Positions 33,580 to 44,289 of a stretch of DNA of 64,000 nt are shown here, piece after piece (the stretch's first letter is position 1; every line of letters starts with the position of its first letter). A program made the translations under genes and the position numbers. The notes beneath the pieces are model-generated. The model was not told the DNA's origin. It made no database searches and saw nothing but the letters and a program-made list of their open reading frames with translations. This DNA comes from Eublepharis macularius. Taxonomy: Eukaryota; Chordata; Lepidosauria; Squamata; Eublepharidae. The stretch spans positions 8,062,501 through 8,126,500 of the forward strand of contig NC_072798.1 of assembly GCF_028583425.1 (NCBI RefSeq), given 5' to 3'.

Positions 33580-34532
33580 CATGGGTTTGGGCCCTGCCCA
33601 CGTGATTCCTTTTCCTCAACACTGCCTCCCTTCTGCCTGTCTCTTTAGCAGCAGGATGCAGAGGAAGCAGCCGGGCTGCTGGGGCTGGTTTTCTAAAGGA
33701 GAGTAAGCTGCTTTGATTTAACTTGCTTTACTTTCATTCGTGACTCCTGAGTGAGTGAGTGAGAGACAGAGAGAGAGAGACACTGACTGACTGACTGCAA
33801 GCTGGGCTGCTGGTGTAAAGAAGGGCAAACTGCTTTGATTTCACTTGCTTTATTTTCATTCGTGGCTCCTGAGTGAGTGTGAGAGAGTGCTTACAAGCTA
33901 GGCTGCTGGTGTAAAGAAGGGCAAACTGCTTTGATTTCACTTGCTTTATTTTCATTCGTGGCTCCTGAGTGAGTGTGAGAGAGTGCTTACAAGCTAGGCT
34001 GCTGGTGTAAAGAAGGGCAAACTGCTTTGATTTCACTTGCTTTACTTTCATTCATGACGAGTGAGTGAGTGAAAGCGAGAGAGACATTGACTGACTGACT
34101 GACTGCAAGCCGGGCTGCTGGTGTAAAGAAGGGCAAACTGCTTTGATTTCACTTTTTTAATTTTCATTCCTGGCTCCTGAGTGAGTGAGAGATCAGAGAG
34201 AGAGAAAGATGTTAATTAGTTCGGACAACTGTATGAGTTAATTAGTTCGGACAACTGTATGAGGGAGAGAGAGAGTGCTTGCAAGCTGGGCTGCTGGTGT
34301 AAAGTGGGCAAGCTGCTTTGATTTCACTTGCTTTATTTTCATTCGTGGCTCCTGAGTGACTGAGAGATCAGAGAGAGAGAAAGATGTTAATTAGTTCGGA
34401 CAACTGTATGAGTTTTTTCTTAACTAAACCCTCAGTATTCAGGTTTAATTGCAGTGTTGGCACTTTGAAATAAATAAGTTTGTTTTGTGTTGCAGTTTGG
34501 GCACTCAGGCTCAAAAAGGTTCGCCATCACTG
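33580..34532 (-). mobile_element. hAT-like element with internal 96-bp minisatellite
   Basis: Read on the - strand, the element begins CAGTGATGGCGAACC at 34532, a well-known hAT end. Inside, a unit starting CTGCTGG recurs at 33676, 33807, 33903, 33999, 34115 and 34291. The three central units are exactly 96 bases apart; the outer ones vary by insertion of GTGAGTGAGTGAG-type or TTAGTTCGGACAACTG blocks. Since 96 is divisible by 3, the - strand is open through the repeats (KSKQFALLYTSS repeated), but this is a by-product of the period. No transposase domain is seen. The left boundary is uncertain. Confidence 0.6.
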
Positions 34533-37500
34533 CTCTATATGAACAGGGCAAGTTTTCAACCTCAGAGTTCACCCTTAAGCAATATGCTTTAGTAAGGTAC
34601 TGGATATTTTGAGGAATATTCCTATGGAGAGCAAATTGCTGTCAGGAAACAATATTCAACGGCTTTGGGTAAGCTTTAGATCAATTAACATAGGGGGTTG
34701 TAAGGGATCTTTTAAACATGGATTATGAATATATAGTGTTGTGTTAATAACATCAATTGTATTTATAGTTCAAAAAGATATTCTCGTAAGATAAACGACC
34801 TGAGGAAGCACATGAAAATGAGCGCATACCAGTGGCCGGTTTGTTGCTGGGGAGTTGAAAAATCTCATCAAGAGAATGGAAGAAAAACAGATACCAAGAA
34901 GAGACTCCAACTACCTCTGTACTTGTCTGTGGAAAGTTGTATTATTTGGCTGAGAAATTGTGTACTAATGTAAATTATATGTCAAGTATTTTGAAATTCA
35001 GCTTAGCACAGTGATATTTGGGTGCTATACTAGCTTTAAACACCGCGGACCTTTTGTTGATTTATACAGTATTCTTTTTTTCTTGTCAATTGACATTCCA
35101 AGGTTACCTTTTCTTTTTCAAAACTGAAATTGTGTTTAGAGGCATCGTTTTTGTCACTTTCATGGCCAAAGATGTGCGTTACTGCATTCTTTAAAAAAGT
35201 AATTCTATCTGGTTGTGGGCATGTTTTTTTCTAAGTGAGATATTTGAGTAAGAGGGAATGTCTGCTTCCAAATGTTAATGAATCAATAAACCGTCATAGT
35301 TAAAAAAGAAGACTAAAATTACTTCTGGGTAGCCTCTGCAAAGACTGCATTGGGGCCATGGCAAACTTTTGTTTTACTGTGATTTTTAATTCTACCTTGC
35401 TTTCAGCACACTTGTGACTTTCAGAGCAGCTTGTGACTCAAGACACAGGCTGAGTAATTGAATCAACGTGCTACTAAAGTTTTGACTTTGATTACGGACC
35501 TTCCATTAACAGAGTACAAGTCTTAGGTTCTGTCAGATAAATACTTCAGGAAAACGATTTTCTACAGTAGTCAGCAGTGCTGAATGGGTTGGAAGACACA
35601 TATTGTTTCAGAAGGGAAAGACATACAATGCATCACTTTGTGCAAAAGTCTTTCTCCCCGTATAGAAGCATCTTTCGTATCTTTTCAGAAGTACGACTAG
35701 CACACCAGCAACAAAGAGAGGAAGATTTCTGGGAGGGGCCATGTTTCTGTAACTGCCCTGTAGAGGTCGAGCTGGAGAAGATAAAGCATCTGGAGGAGAT
35801 CGGTCAGAAGACTCCGGGTAATTTCTAACAGGCTACTATCCCAAAAGAGTAACCTTACTAAAGCAAAGCTGTTTGGTCACTAAAGCCAGGTTCAAATTCT
35901 GGAACTGCAGCACCACTCTGAAAAGCAGAGCAGCAGGACAGCTAAGGGGCCTGTTACGTTCTATGACTTACTTTCCCTGGCTATTCTGATAAGGGGTGGT
36001 GGAAAGATATTGCCACACTTTGACAATTCCCTTCTCCTTTTGCATCCAACAAAGCTACACTGGAGGAGAGTCTTTCTCAGGCAAGATCCAACATCTGGAG
36101 CACGCTGTGCCAGTCTGCTCCATCTACGTGAGGTTAGTTCTATGTTCTGCGGAATTTGTAAAGCATGCTCCATTCTGTTTGGATAGATCCACATACCAAT
36201 TCATTCTTGGAGAGAAGCAAGTCCCCAGAAAACGTGGAAGGCTACAGGAATGCTTTCCCATTATACTGCTTGTCCTCCATCAAACGTTTTCTGGAATGTA
36301 GAATGCTATTTCCTACAGCCCTCACATAGAGATTTGTGCTCCCTCTTTTTCCGGAGAAAGGTGCATTAACAGAAAAGGGTACTGCTCTATGATTCTGCAA
36401 GCAGTGGTCGATATCAGAGCAAGACTCCTGTATATTTTTGTGGGTTTCCTAGAAAAAGGCAAATGATGCAAAGGTGTCCAGAAACTCCCCAATTTTCAAA
36501 AGGATGAAGGAAAGAGTGCTGGGGACCATAGGAAGTATAACCTTTAACTCTGTTATCTTCGGTGTCCCAGCGTTCCCACTGCATCTACAGTTGATGAAAT
36601 TGTATCCTTCCACTTCCACAGCCATGCAGGAGAGATACAATTTTGGACTCAGCTGTGCCAGAATTTGTATTCAAAGAAATTTTAGAATTTTGAAATCAAG
36701 ATGGCAATATTTACCGAAACCACTTTTGGATGGGAAAAGACTTATGACTGGTCACCGCATGTTGCGTTCTACACAACACATGCCTCTCTGTGTTGCATCT
36801 GCCTGAGGAGAGGCCACAGATCCGCTGGTCTGAGGCTGCTCTGACCAGAAGGGCCCTCCGCATTTACCCAGCGTACTGTGCCTATTTCTTTAGATAATCA
36901 TGGTTAAAAAAATGAACAGTCTGCTTGTTAAACCTGAATCAACCATAGTATATTGAAACTGTTAGGCAGATATTGACATAGTGCATGTTGACATGCTTGG
37001 AGAATGGCATTGTTACTTACAGCTACCATGCTGTCTTGAAGCTGACAGGGAGGAACTGATGTATGTATTGTAACTGTGGAGAAACGGCATCTTGGGTGTG
37101 TGTGTGTTTAACTTTCTGTGGGCTGGAAGGGAGGAGACGATCAAAATTTAGGTAGGCCGTGGCCTAATCTCCTTCTCAAGCCCTCCTCCCGTCCTGTTCC
37201 TAATCTAAGGGCAACTGCCTAAAGAGCTCAGGAAACCCATCAAGGTGACGAGATCTGTCCCAGAAGGCGGCAGAAGGGCCAGTTCCAGAGGGGAAAATGA
37301 GATGTGAGAGAGTCGGTTGGTGGAAGTCAGTTGGGGAGTCGGTTGGAGCTGGAGAGAGAGGGAGCCCATTCTGAAGGGGTATGTTTGTCCAGCTTAACCC
37401 CAAGTAACGAAGTAAGGTGCCTGCCCCACATACCACCTACCAGGTGGTACCAGTTTAGAGGAAGAGAGATGAAGTGATTTGGTCAACGTTATTTTATTTC

Positions 37501-38586
37501 TTCCATTCTCTTCTGATATGTCTGTAAATAGTTGTGAATTTTAAATATATCCTTTGATTGTTGAAGGAGTGAAGTCTCTCTGTGCCGCATAGTCCCCCCA
37601 AACCGCTTAGAAACGCTAGGAGAAGAATCTGGAAATTCCCGAGAAGTGATAAATGGCTAGTTGCCAACTATCCAGGGGAGCCCCAAAGTTTCCTGGGAAG
37701 CCCAGAGACAGGTTCCTAGTGATGTCAAAGGAAGGCTATCTCATCTAACTGGTGCCCAAGACAGGGCAGTGGTGGCAGCAAGACCTTGTGGCAGTGAAGT
37801 GAGACGAGCAGGAGGCGACTCCCCGCGCAAGGAGACTTCAAATCACATTCCCCATAGGTGAGGAAGGCTTCCATTCTGTACTGCTGCAGGAACATCCGTG
37901 GGGTTGGTCATGCCGTTGGCACCACTCCTCAATACGGGGGATGGCCTTTCATCTCCATCACATTCCCAGGGGGGGGTGACCCCTCCCCTGCAAGGGGACT
38001 TTGAATCGCCTTCCCTGAAGGCATCTCAGTAGGTATTTTCATTCTCCCTCACTAGATATTCTTTCATTTGTTAACTCCCACACAGCTCCTGCTGCCAATC
38101 CCTCCACTTAATTGCAGTTGTGGACAAACAGCTTTTCCAGCCAGGTTTGGCAATCAGAGGTCCCACAGAAGCGACATGCCCCAAATTCTCCAGCATGACT
38201 CTTTGTACAAAGCTTTTTGTACAGCAAGGTCCACTCCTTTAGTCCTGGTCCCTGTATTTAAGCCCTCTAAAAACTTCTGTTCTGTAGACATCACCTGGAA
38301 CAGATTTTTGCCTGTGTTAGCAAAAGTACCTAGGGGCAAGGGGAAGCGAACAGGCAGCAGCCAGGCAAGCAAGTAGACCAAGGCTGATGAATGAGGACTC
38401 TGAGGTGTGAGGGTGAGAAGCTCCTCCCCAGGAAGACTGGGCATGGTTATTGCAGGAGACAGAGCAATCTCAGCCTGTTGGTGGATGTAACAAATAAAAC
38501 AGGCAGGAAGTGTAGCAGAAGGAAGGATGAGGGAGAGAAAGCCGACCAGGGTGGCTATGTTTCGGCTGGAAGACTCTCTCTGTGAG
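34533..38586. other. Largely unassigned non-coding stretch
   Basis: Apart from the exon-like block at 35692-35818, I recognise no gene. 37080-37620 has a TTAAATATATCC stretch and GA-rich blocks that could be a decayed LTR, without supported ends. 37670-38060 and 38390-38585 match nothing I know. Confidence 0.35.
35692..35818 (+). other. Exon-like block, unidentified
   Basis: CGTATCTTTTCAG precedes the block and CTCCGG|GTAATT follows it. The frame is open across it and encodes RLAHQQQREEDFWEGPCFCN and further VELEKIKHLEEIGQKTPG. The mix of charged residues and two near-adjacent cysteines looks more protein-like than the surrounding frames. I do not recognise the family and see no neighbouring exon with matching phase. 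It could be part of a real gene on the + strand, or an old gene fragment. Confidence 0.25.
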
Positions 38587-38712
38587 CTGAGGGCCAAGCT
38601 ACAAGTGACGAATGACACTTGAACGGCAAGTGGATCGCGTGGAGGGCAAGTGAACAGGGAGAAATACACTTGCTGTTCAAGTGTCATTCATCACTTGTAG
38701 CTTGGCCCTCAG
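38587..38712. mobile_element. 126-bp palindromic MITE
   Basis: CTGAGGGCCAAGCTACAAG at the left is answered by CTTGTAGCTTGGCCCTCAG at the right, and pairing continues inwards through AATGACACTTGAAC and CAAGTG with few mismatches, so nearly the whole element is one hairpin. I found no clear target duplication. Confidence 0.7.
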
Positions 38713-39397
38713 TTGGCCTGCAAGTTAAATTCTGCTATGCTTACACCTCTGTCTAGTTACTGTAGCAAAAAGCAAGATGAGAACATGGACTAATGTTCAC
38801 CCCCCACACACACACCTCAACCTTTTAAGGCCCTCACTGCTCACAATCAACTTGTGGGCAACCAGACCGCATTGCTGTCCTGTTTTTCAATAGTCCCTTC
38901 AGAAAAATCCAGATTCAGTAAAAAGCCACCCATTCCCAATAGCCATTCTCTGGCCTCTTTGTCTCCTCTAATACTTAATCAAGTACCATGTGGCATTGAA
39001 AAGAGTTCTGGGGTTAAGGCCCATAAGCCCAGAGGAGCCTGAAGTTCCACTGTAACAATTTACATTCACTAATTTCAGGAAAGAATTCAACACGGCAGTT
39101 AATATCAGTGACTTCAGTTACCCTCAATGTGGTGCCTGCACTCCATTTTATGTCAATGCTACCATTTTGAAGTAACTTCACTACTGCTTTTCTTTATCCC
39201 CATCATGCAAGTATGCCAGAGAGAAGCTGAAAGCTCTATGTTATTCATCACCTCAGCAGAGATGCAAATTAATGGAACATGCTGAGTGTTTCCCGAAGGT
39301 GGGAGAAATCATTAATTCCTTTCAAAAACAGCCTCAGAATAAACAATCTTTGGAGAATAGAGAAATATTTTAAAATAAGAGGAATATGAGGAAGCAT
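38713..39397. other. No recognised feature
   Basis: Nothing recognised. Confidence 0.4.
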
Positions 39398-39655
39398 GGG
39401 TCATTTCGAGGGGGAATGCACAGGAACGCAGTTCCGGTAGTTCCCCAAAGAGGTCACATGACAGGTGGCCCCACCCACCTGACTCTCGGTCATTTTGGGC
39501 CCGTTTCAGCCTGGATTGGGGCTGAAATGGCCCGGATCAGGCCTCTGACGGTGGATCACTCTCCCCCTGAGCAGCGGCCTGATCCTGACCATTTTGGGGT
39601 CCTTTTTGGCCATTTTCAGCCCCTTTTTGCCATTTTGGGCCCAATTTCAGCCAAT
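39398..39655. mobile_element. hAT-like MITE fragment, CAGGGGTCATTT family
   Basis: It starts GGGTCATTTCGAGGGGGAAT and runs through the usual GCAGTTCCGGTAGTTCC and GGCC-rich units, then stops at about 39655 without the second terminus. It is a truncated copy. Confidence 0.7.
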
Positions 39656-40714
39656 GTACCAATATAACTACAGGGCTCCTGAAACTATATTAGCTTTTCA
39701 TCTATCAATGCGGCTTGATGGACAAATGAGGATTAAAGACTTCAGGCAAACTTACATAAAGATGAAACCTTGAATTCTAATGGATGTTCTTCAAAGAATA
39801 TCGTAAGAGACACTCCCTCAGTTGCAGCTGATGGGAATTAGTCCATTATGTAGTAAATCCTTCCCCTCCCCATAGATTTTAATTTTTAGTTAAAATATAT
39901 AGTTATCTATGATAATGGGAATTATTAAGAGTGCTCTAGTTAGCCATATGCTCAGAAAAAGGCAAGGCAAATATAATTTTGAAAGGGAAGGGAGGGCATT
40001 GCCTCAGTTTGCTTACTATATTTACCAGCTTCTTATTCTGCTTAAATAATTACTTCCCCCGTTAAAATTATTTTCGCTGAAATCTGTCTAAATATTTTCA
40101 TTCATACAAATCTATAAATATCTCTAAAGAAATTATAAGGTTGAAATGCTGAGTTGGTGTTAAATAATTCACTTTTAGAAATTAAAAACAAAAATAATGC
40201 TACCATTTTAAAACATGAAGAGAACCCTAAACATATTTACTGGGAAGTCCTATTGGGCAGATACTTTCTCACATGCTCGGGTCATTATTACCAGGTCGAA
40301 AAAGCAAATGAACAGAAGGCAAGGTGGTCGTGAGATTGGGCTATAAGTAGCAGCACTGGTATTCTAGGGCCCCAATGTGACAAACATTTTTTAAAAAAAG
40401 TTTCTCTGGACTGGTCTGTCATGCTACCATCTCTAACTAAGCTTTGAGCAAGTCAGGGAGGAAGCAATATATGGTCACTCAAAGGGGGCCTAATGCCACA
40501 GGTGGGATATGCGGTGGGATTCACACCCCAAAGCCAAGGTGTTCTTGAAGTAAAAAGCCTGGTTAAAGGAGAGAATACAGGGAACTCTTTTATGTGTGGA
40601 GGAAGAAAGAGCAATGCTTGTGACCAGAAACCTCCTGAGGTAACTTTTTAAGATAATGCATGTAAGGAGGAGCGGTAATAAAGATCAAAGATAAGCTGAA
40701 CAGAAACCCCGCTC
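39656..40714. other. No recognised feature
   Basis: AT-rich sequence without recognisable repeats or exons. Confidence 0.4.
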
Positions 40715-41095
40715 ATGTTTATACAGATTTCCTTCACTTCAAAAAAGATGGGGACAAAGGTGCAGAGGAGAGAGACCAGGATGATCAGGGCCTGGAGACC
40801 AAGCCCTACAAAAGGGAAGACTGAGGCGCCTGGGAATGTTCAGCTTGCAGAAGAGGAAGTTGAGGGGAGACATGATTGCTCTCTGCAAGTATTTAAAAGG
40901 CTGTCACTTAGGGGAGGGGAGGGAGCTGTTCCTATTGGCAACAGAGGATAGGACTCAAAACAATGGGTTTAAACTACAGGAGGGAAGGTACTGGCTGGAC
41001 GTTAGGAAAAACTTCTTCATGTTTAATCCAGCAGTGGATGTGGTGGGATCCCCTTCCTTGGCAGTCTTCAAGGAGCAGAAGCATGTGCTGTGAAT
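40715..41095 (+). mobile_element. CR1 LINE 3' coding fragment
   Basis: Two overlapping frames give RRETRMIRAWRPSPTKGK and MFSLQKRKLRGDMIALCKYL, then GFKLQEGRYWLDVRKNFFMF and VVGSPSLAVFKEQ. This is the C-terminus of CR1 ORF2 (the RLGLFSLEKRRLRGDLI...YKYLKG and VVxSPSLxxFK landmarks). It is 5'-truncated, as most CR1 copies are. Confidence 0.85.
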
Positions 41096-42140
41096 AACTA
41101 ACTACACAACATTTCCTAACCTGTACTATACAGTAAGTAATAATGAACAACAATAAATCAAAATAGATATACCAAAGTATGTTATGTACTTTCACTGTTG
41201 TTGAATACGCCCACCTTCCGACCACCCTGTTCCCAAAGCAGCAGGAGTCTAGATGCCTGGGTGCTGGGTTGAATCTACAGGCATGCGCACTCTTCCCCGC
41301 CTTTCACTACACACACTGGGCTAATGAATTATTCAATTTGTGGACTGAAGGCCATGTGTGACTTTGGCACGGAGTCCAAACCAAAAGCTATGGGTCTGTG
41401 CCTTCCCTAAAAACCAGGCTCTTACTCAGAAGCCTAATAGCAGGGAAGAGCACAAACTGTTGTTTCTGTTTAGCAAAGAAGAGGATGCCTCTTAAAAGCT
41501 TGTAAGAGAGGGCAAATCCACCCCCACTCCTGACCGACATCTTCCTTCCCACCTCCAGTGGGCACTAAAAAAGGAGCAGGGAAGCAACCAAAGAGATCTA
41601 AGTCTTATTTATCTTCCTCCTCCTAACATACTACATGTTTTCAGACACATTGGCCAACTAGCATTGGATGCAATAAAAGCTATTCATAGGAGAACAGACA
41701 CGAGCAAAGAGACCACTAATTGCCATAGGACAATTGTGTTGGGATGGGGTGGGGAGGGGGGTCACACAGCAATACCTTGTAATATGCTTCATCCTCAGTC
41801 TTCTGTCCTGAGACTCATAAATGATTAAAATACCATAAACAACACGAAGGAAAACATACCAAGCTTAAAACTGAAAATATGAACGTTTATTTCATTTCCC
41901 CCCCAGAAAACTGATCATATGGACACATTATAAAGTTCTTTTTCATAAAGACATGGGCATTGGAACCCCTCAGTAAGTTTCCCCATACCATGTCTTAAAT
42001 CACTAATGAATTAAGTTTATAATTAATACACATCTTTTTCCCAGATGCTTCCAAAACTTGTAAACAGTTATCTTTGCTTTTAGACCTGAAGTAACTTTAA
42101 GAACACTATACTGCGGCCACTGCCAAGTCTTATTTTAAAA
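41096..42140. other. Upstream region of GALNT4, no recognised feature
   Basis: I see no exon of a neighbouring gene. A G-rich run at about 41740-41760 and an A-run at about 42134-42144 are present. Confidence 0.4.
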
Positions 42141-42159
42141 AAAAATAATTCACGTATTC

Positions 42160-42537
42160 TTCTTTTGCAAAAAGGGAGAGTTAACGTTGTCTCCCTGAGG
42201 CGTGGGAGAGTGAGAGCAGCTCCGGTTGTTTGTGCAAGCAGGCGGAGGTGGGACTGGCCCGGGCAGGGCGGCGAGGAAATGCTTGCGCTGCCAGGAGTTG
42301 CAGCCTCCTTCCTTAAGCGACAACTTTTTGAGCAAACCGCTGCTGACGAGGAAGTGCCTGTGGGAGGGCTTTGTCCTGGGGATAGAGAAGAGGAAGGGAC
42401 GGAGGTGAAGGGGAGGGAAAAGAGGGTGTGTTCTTCCTTGATTTTGGCTGCCTGTTTGCCTCCAGGAAGGAGATCCTGAGAAACTGCACCCTGCCAACTC
42501 AGCCGCAGGAATCGGAACTGTCTTGGCTGAGCTCGCG
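42160..42537 (+). promoter_or_regulatory. GALNT4: GALNT4 5' region with CpG-rich promoter character
   Basis: The GC content rises and CpGs cluster (for example GGCCCGGGCAGGGCGGCGAG near 42256). TTTGGCTGCCTGTTTGCCTCCAG at 42443-42465 would serve as a splice acceptor 72 bases before the start codon. That would fit the mammalian arrangement, in which an upstream non-coding or POC1B exon joins the single GALNT4 coding exon. The transcription start is not determinable from sequence alone. Confidence 0.4.
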
Positions 42538-44289
42538 ATGAGGACGCGACTGGCCAGACGCTGGTCCTGGATTGGTAGAGTGTGCCTCTTCCTCGGGCTC
42601 CTGACAGCTGCCGCTTTTGTACTGGAGCTGTCCATCTCCACTTTTCAGGCTGCTTCCTCTGGGAGCGGTGTCACCAGCAGGAGATGGGAGAGGCGCTTCT
42701 CTGACAGGGCTGAGAACCCTGAGGAACTAGCCCGGCCCGTGTACGAGAAATCTCCCCCAGATTCCTACAGTCTAGGAGAGTGGGGGAAGCCCGCCCATTT
42801 GCAACTGAACCCTGAGGAGAAAAAGTTAGAAGAGGAGCTTATAGAAAAGTACGCCATCAACATCTACCTGAGCGACAAAATCTCTCTGCATCGCCACATC
42901 CAAGACAGTCGGATGTCGGAGTGCAAGTCCAAGGCCTACGACTATCGGAAGCTGCCCACCACCTCGGTTGTCATCGCGTTCTATAACGAGGCCTGGTCGA
43001 CGCTGCTGCGCACGATTCACAGTGTTTTGGAGACGTCGCCTGCGATTCTGCTGAAGGAAATAATACTGGTGGATGACTTGAGCGACAAGGTGTATCTAAA
43101 GGCGGAACTGGAGCGGTACATCAGCAATCTGAAAAGGGTGCGTTTGATAAGAACGAACAAGCGTGAAGGGCTGGTTCGGGCCCGCTTAGTTGGCGCTACT
43201 TATGCCACCGGGGACGTCCTCACCTTTCTTGACTGCCATTGTGAATGTGTTCCTGGGTGGCTGGAGCCCCTTCTGCAAAGGATTTCTGAGAACGAGAGCG
43301 TGGTTGTTTGCCCAGTTATTGATACAATTGATTGGAATACGTTTGAGTTCTACATGCAGTCGGGAGAGCCGATGATTGGGGGATTTGATTGGCGGTTGAC
43401 GTTTCAGTGGCACTCTGTGCCAGAGTATGAACGGCAAAGGCGGAAATCCAGAATTGATCCAATAAGATCCCCAACAATGGCCGGGGGGTTGTTTGCAGTG
43501 AGCAAAAAATATTTTGAGTACCTTGGAACGTATGATATGGGGATGGATGTCTGGGGAGGGGAGAATCTGGAACTGTCCTTTCGGGTGTGGCAGTGTGGAG
43601 GCATCTTGGAGATCCATCCTTGTTCCCACGTGGGCCACGTGTTTCCTAAGCGGGCGCCGTATGCCAGGCCAAATTTCCTTCAGAACACTGCCCGGGCCGC
43701 TGAAGTGTGGATGGATAACTATAAAGAACATTTCTACAACAGAAATCCTCCAGCACGGAAAGAAAATTATGGAGATCTTTCTGAAAGGAAGCTCCTAAGG
43801 GAGCGTTTGCAGTGCAAAAACTTCGACTGGTATTTGAAAACTATATTTCCAAATTTGCACGTGCCGGAGGATCGGCCCGGCTGGCATGGCGCTGTCCGCA
43901 GTATGGGTATCTCCTCAGAATGTCTAGACTACAACTCACCTGAACACAATCCTACCGGGGCCCATCTTTCTCTCTTTGGATGTCACGGCCAAGGAGGAAA
44001 TCAGTTCTTTGAGTACACCTCCAATAAAGAAATCAGGTTTAACTCTGTGACTGAACTCTGCGCTGAAGTTCTAGAGTCAAAGGACTTTGTGGGCATGAGA
44101 AACTGCCCCAAAGATGGATCTGCGATCCCAGAAAGCATAATATGGCAGTTTAAAGATGATGGAACTATTTATCATCCTTACTCAGGCAACTGCCTTAGTG
44201 CTTACCGTACTCCTGAGGGAAGGCCTGGTGTACAAATGAGGACCTGTAATTCTGCAGATAAAAATCACCTGTGGAGGTTTGAGAAATAG
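42538..44289 (+). CDS. GALNT4: GALNT4, polypeptide N-acetylgalactosaminyltransferase 4
   Basis: The enzyme transfers GalNAc from UDP-GalNAc to serine or threonine in the Golgi, starting mucin-type O-glycans; GALNT4 prefers substrates already carrying GalNAc. The single open exon encodes 583 residues (human about 578). Domains in order: a short cytosolic tail with Arg residues, a signal-anchor membrane segment at about 11-31 (CLFLGLLTAAAFVLEL), a stem, and a GT-A catalytic domain from about residue 138. That domain carries VVIAFYNEAWSTLLRTI, the metal-binding Asp-Cys-His at 232-234 (DxH motif) and WGGENLELSFRVWQCGG from 339. A C-terminal ricin-type lectin domain has three repeats; its first keeps Cys-Leu-Asp at 462-464, the Asp known to bind GalNAc in GALNT4. 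I chose the ATG at 42538 because it aligns with the mammalian start; the frame extends five codons upstream to a TTG only. It appears intact. Confidence 0.98.
   Translation: MRTRLARRWSWIGRVCLFLGLLTAAAFVLELSISTFQAASSGSGVTSRRWERRFSDRAENPEELARPVYEKSPPDSYSLGEWGKPAHLQLNPEEKKLEEELIEKYAINIYLSDKISLHRHIQDSRMSECKSKAYDYRKLPTTSVVIAFYNEAWSTLLRTIHSVLETSPAILLKEIILVDDLSDKVYLKAELERYISNLKRVRLIRTNKREGLVRARLVGATYATGDVLTFLDCHCECVPGWLEPLLQRISENESVVVCPVIDTIDWNTFEFYMQSGEPMIGGFDWRLTFQWHSVPEYERQRRKSRIDPIRSPTMAGGLFAVSKKYFEYLGTYDMGMDVWGGENLELSFRVWQCGGILEIHPCSHVGHVFPKRAPYARPNFLQNTARAAEVWMDNYKEHFYNRNPPARKENYGDLSERKLLRERLQCKNFDWYLKTIFPNLHVPEDRPGWHGAVRSMGISSECLDYNSPEHNPTGAHLSLFGCHGQGGNQFFEYTSNKEIRFNSVTELCAEVLESKDFVGMRNCPKDGSAIPESIIWQFKDDGTIYHPYSGNCLSAYRTPEGRPGVQMRTCNSADKNHLWRFEK

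Noticed and set aside
33734-34051. 105-codon frame with a repeated 32-residue peptide
   Set aside because: It arises because the 96-bp minisatellite period is divisible by three; no start region, domain or conservation supports a protein.
33600-34420. Regularly spaced repeats resembling a CRISPR array
   Set aside because: The units are adjacent without unique spacers, in a vertebrate genome; it is a minisatellite within a hAT-like element. The same reasoning applies to 57420-58345.
42523-42537. Five extra codons before the GALNT4 ATG, beginning with TTG
   Set aside because: A TTG start is not expected for a nuclear vertebrate gene, and the ATG at 42538 aligns with the mammalian start, directly before the signal anchor.
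42826-43731. Open frames opposite to GALNT4
   Set aside because: They are antisense shadows of the conserved coding exon; none shows a domain.
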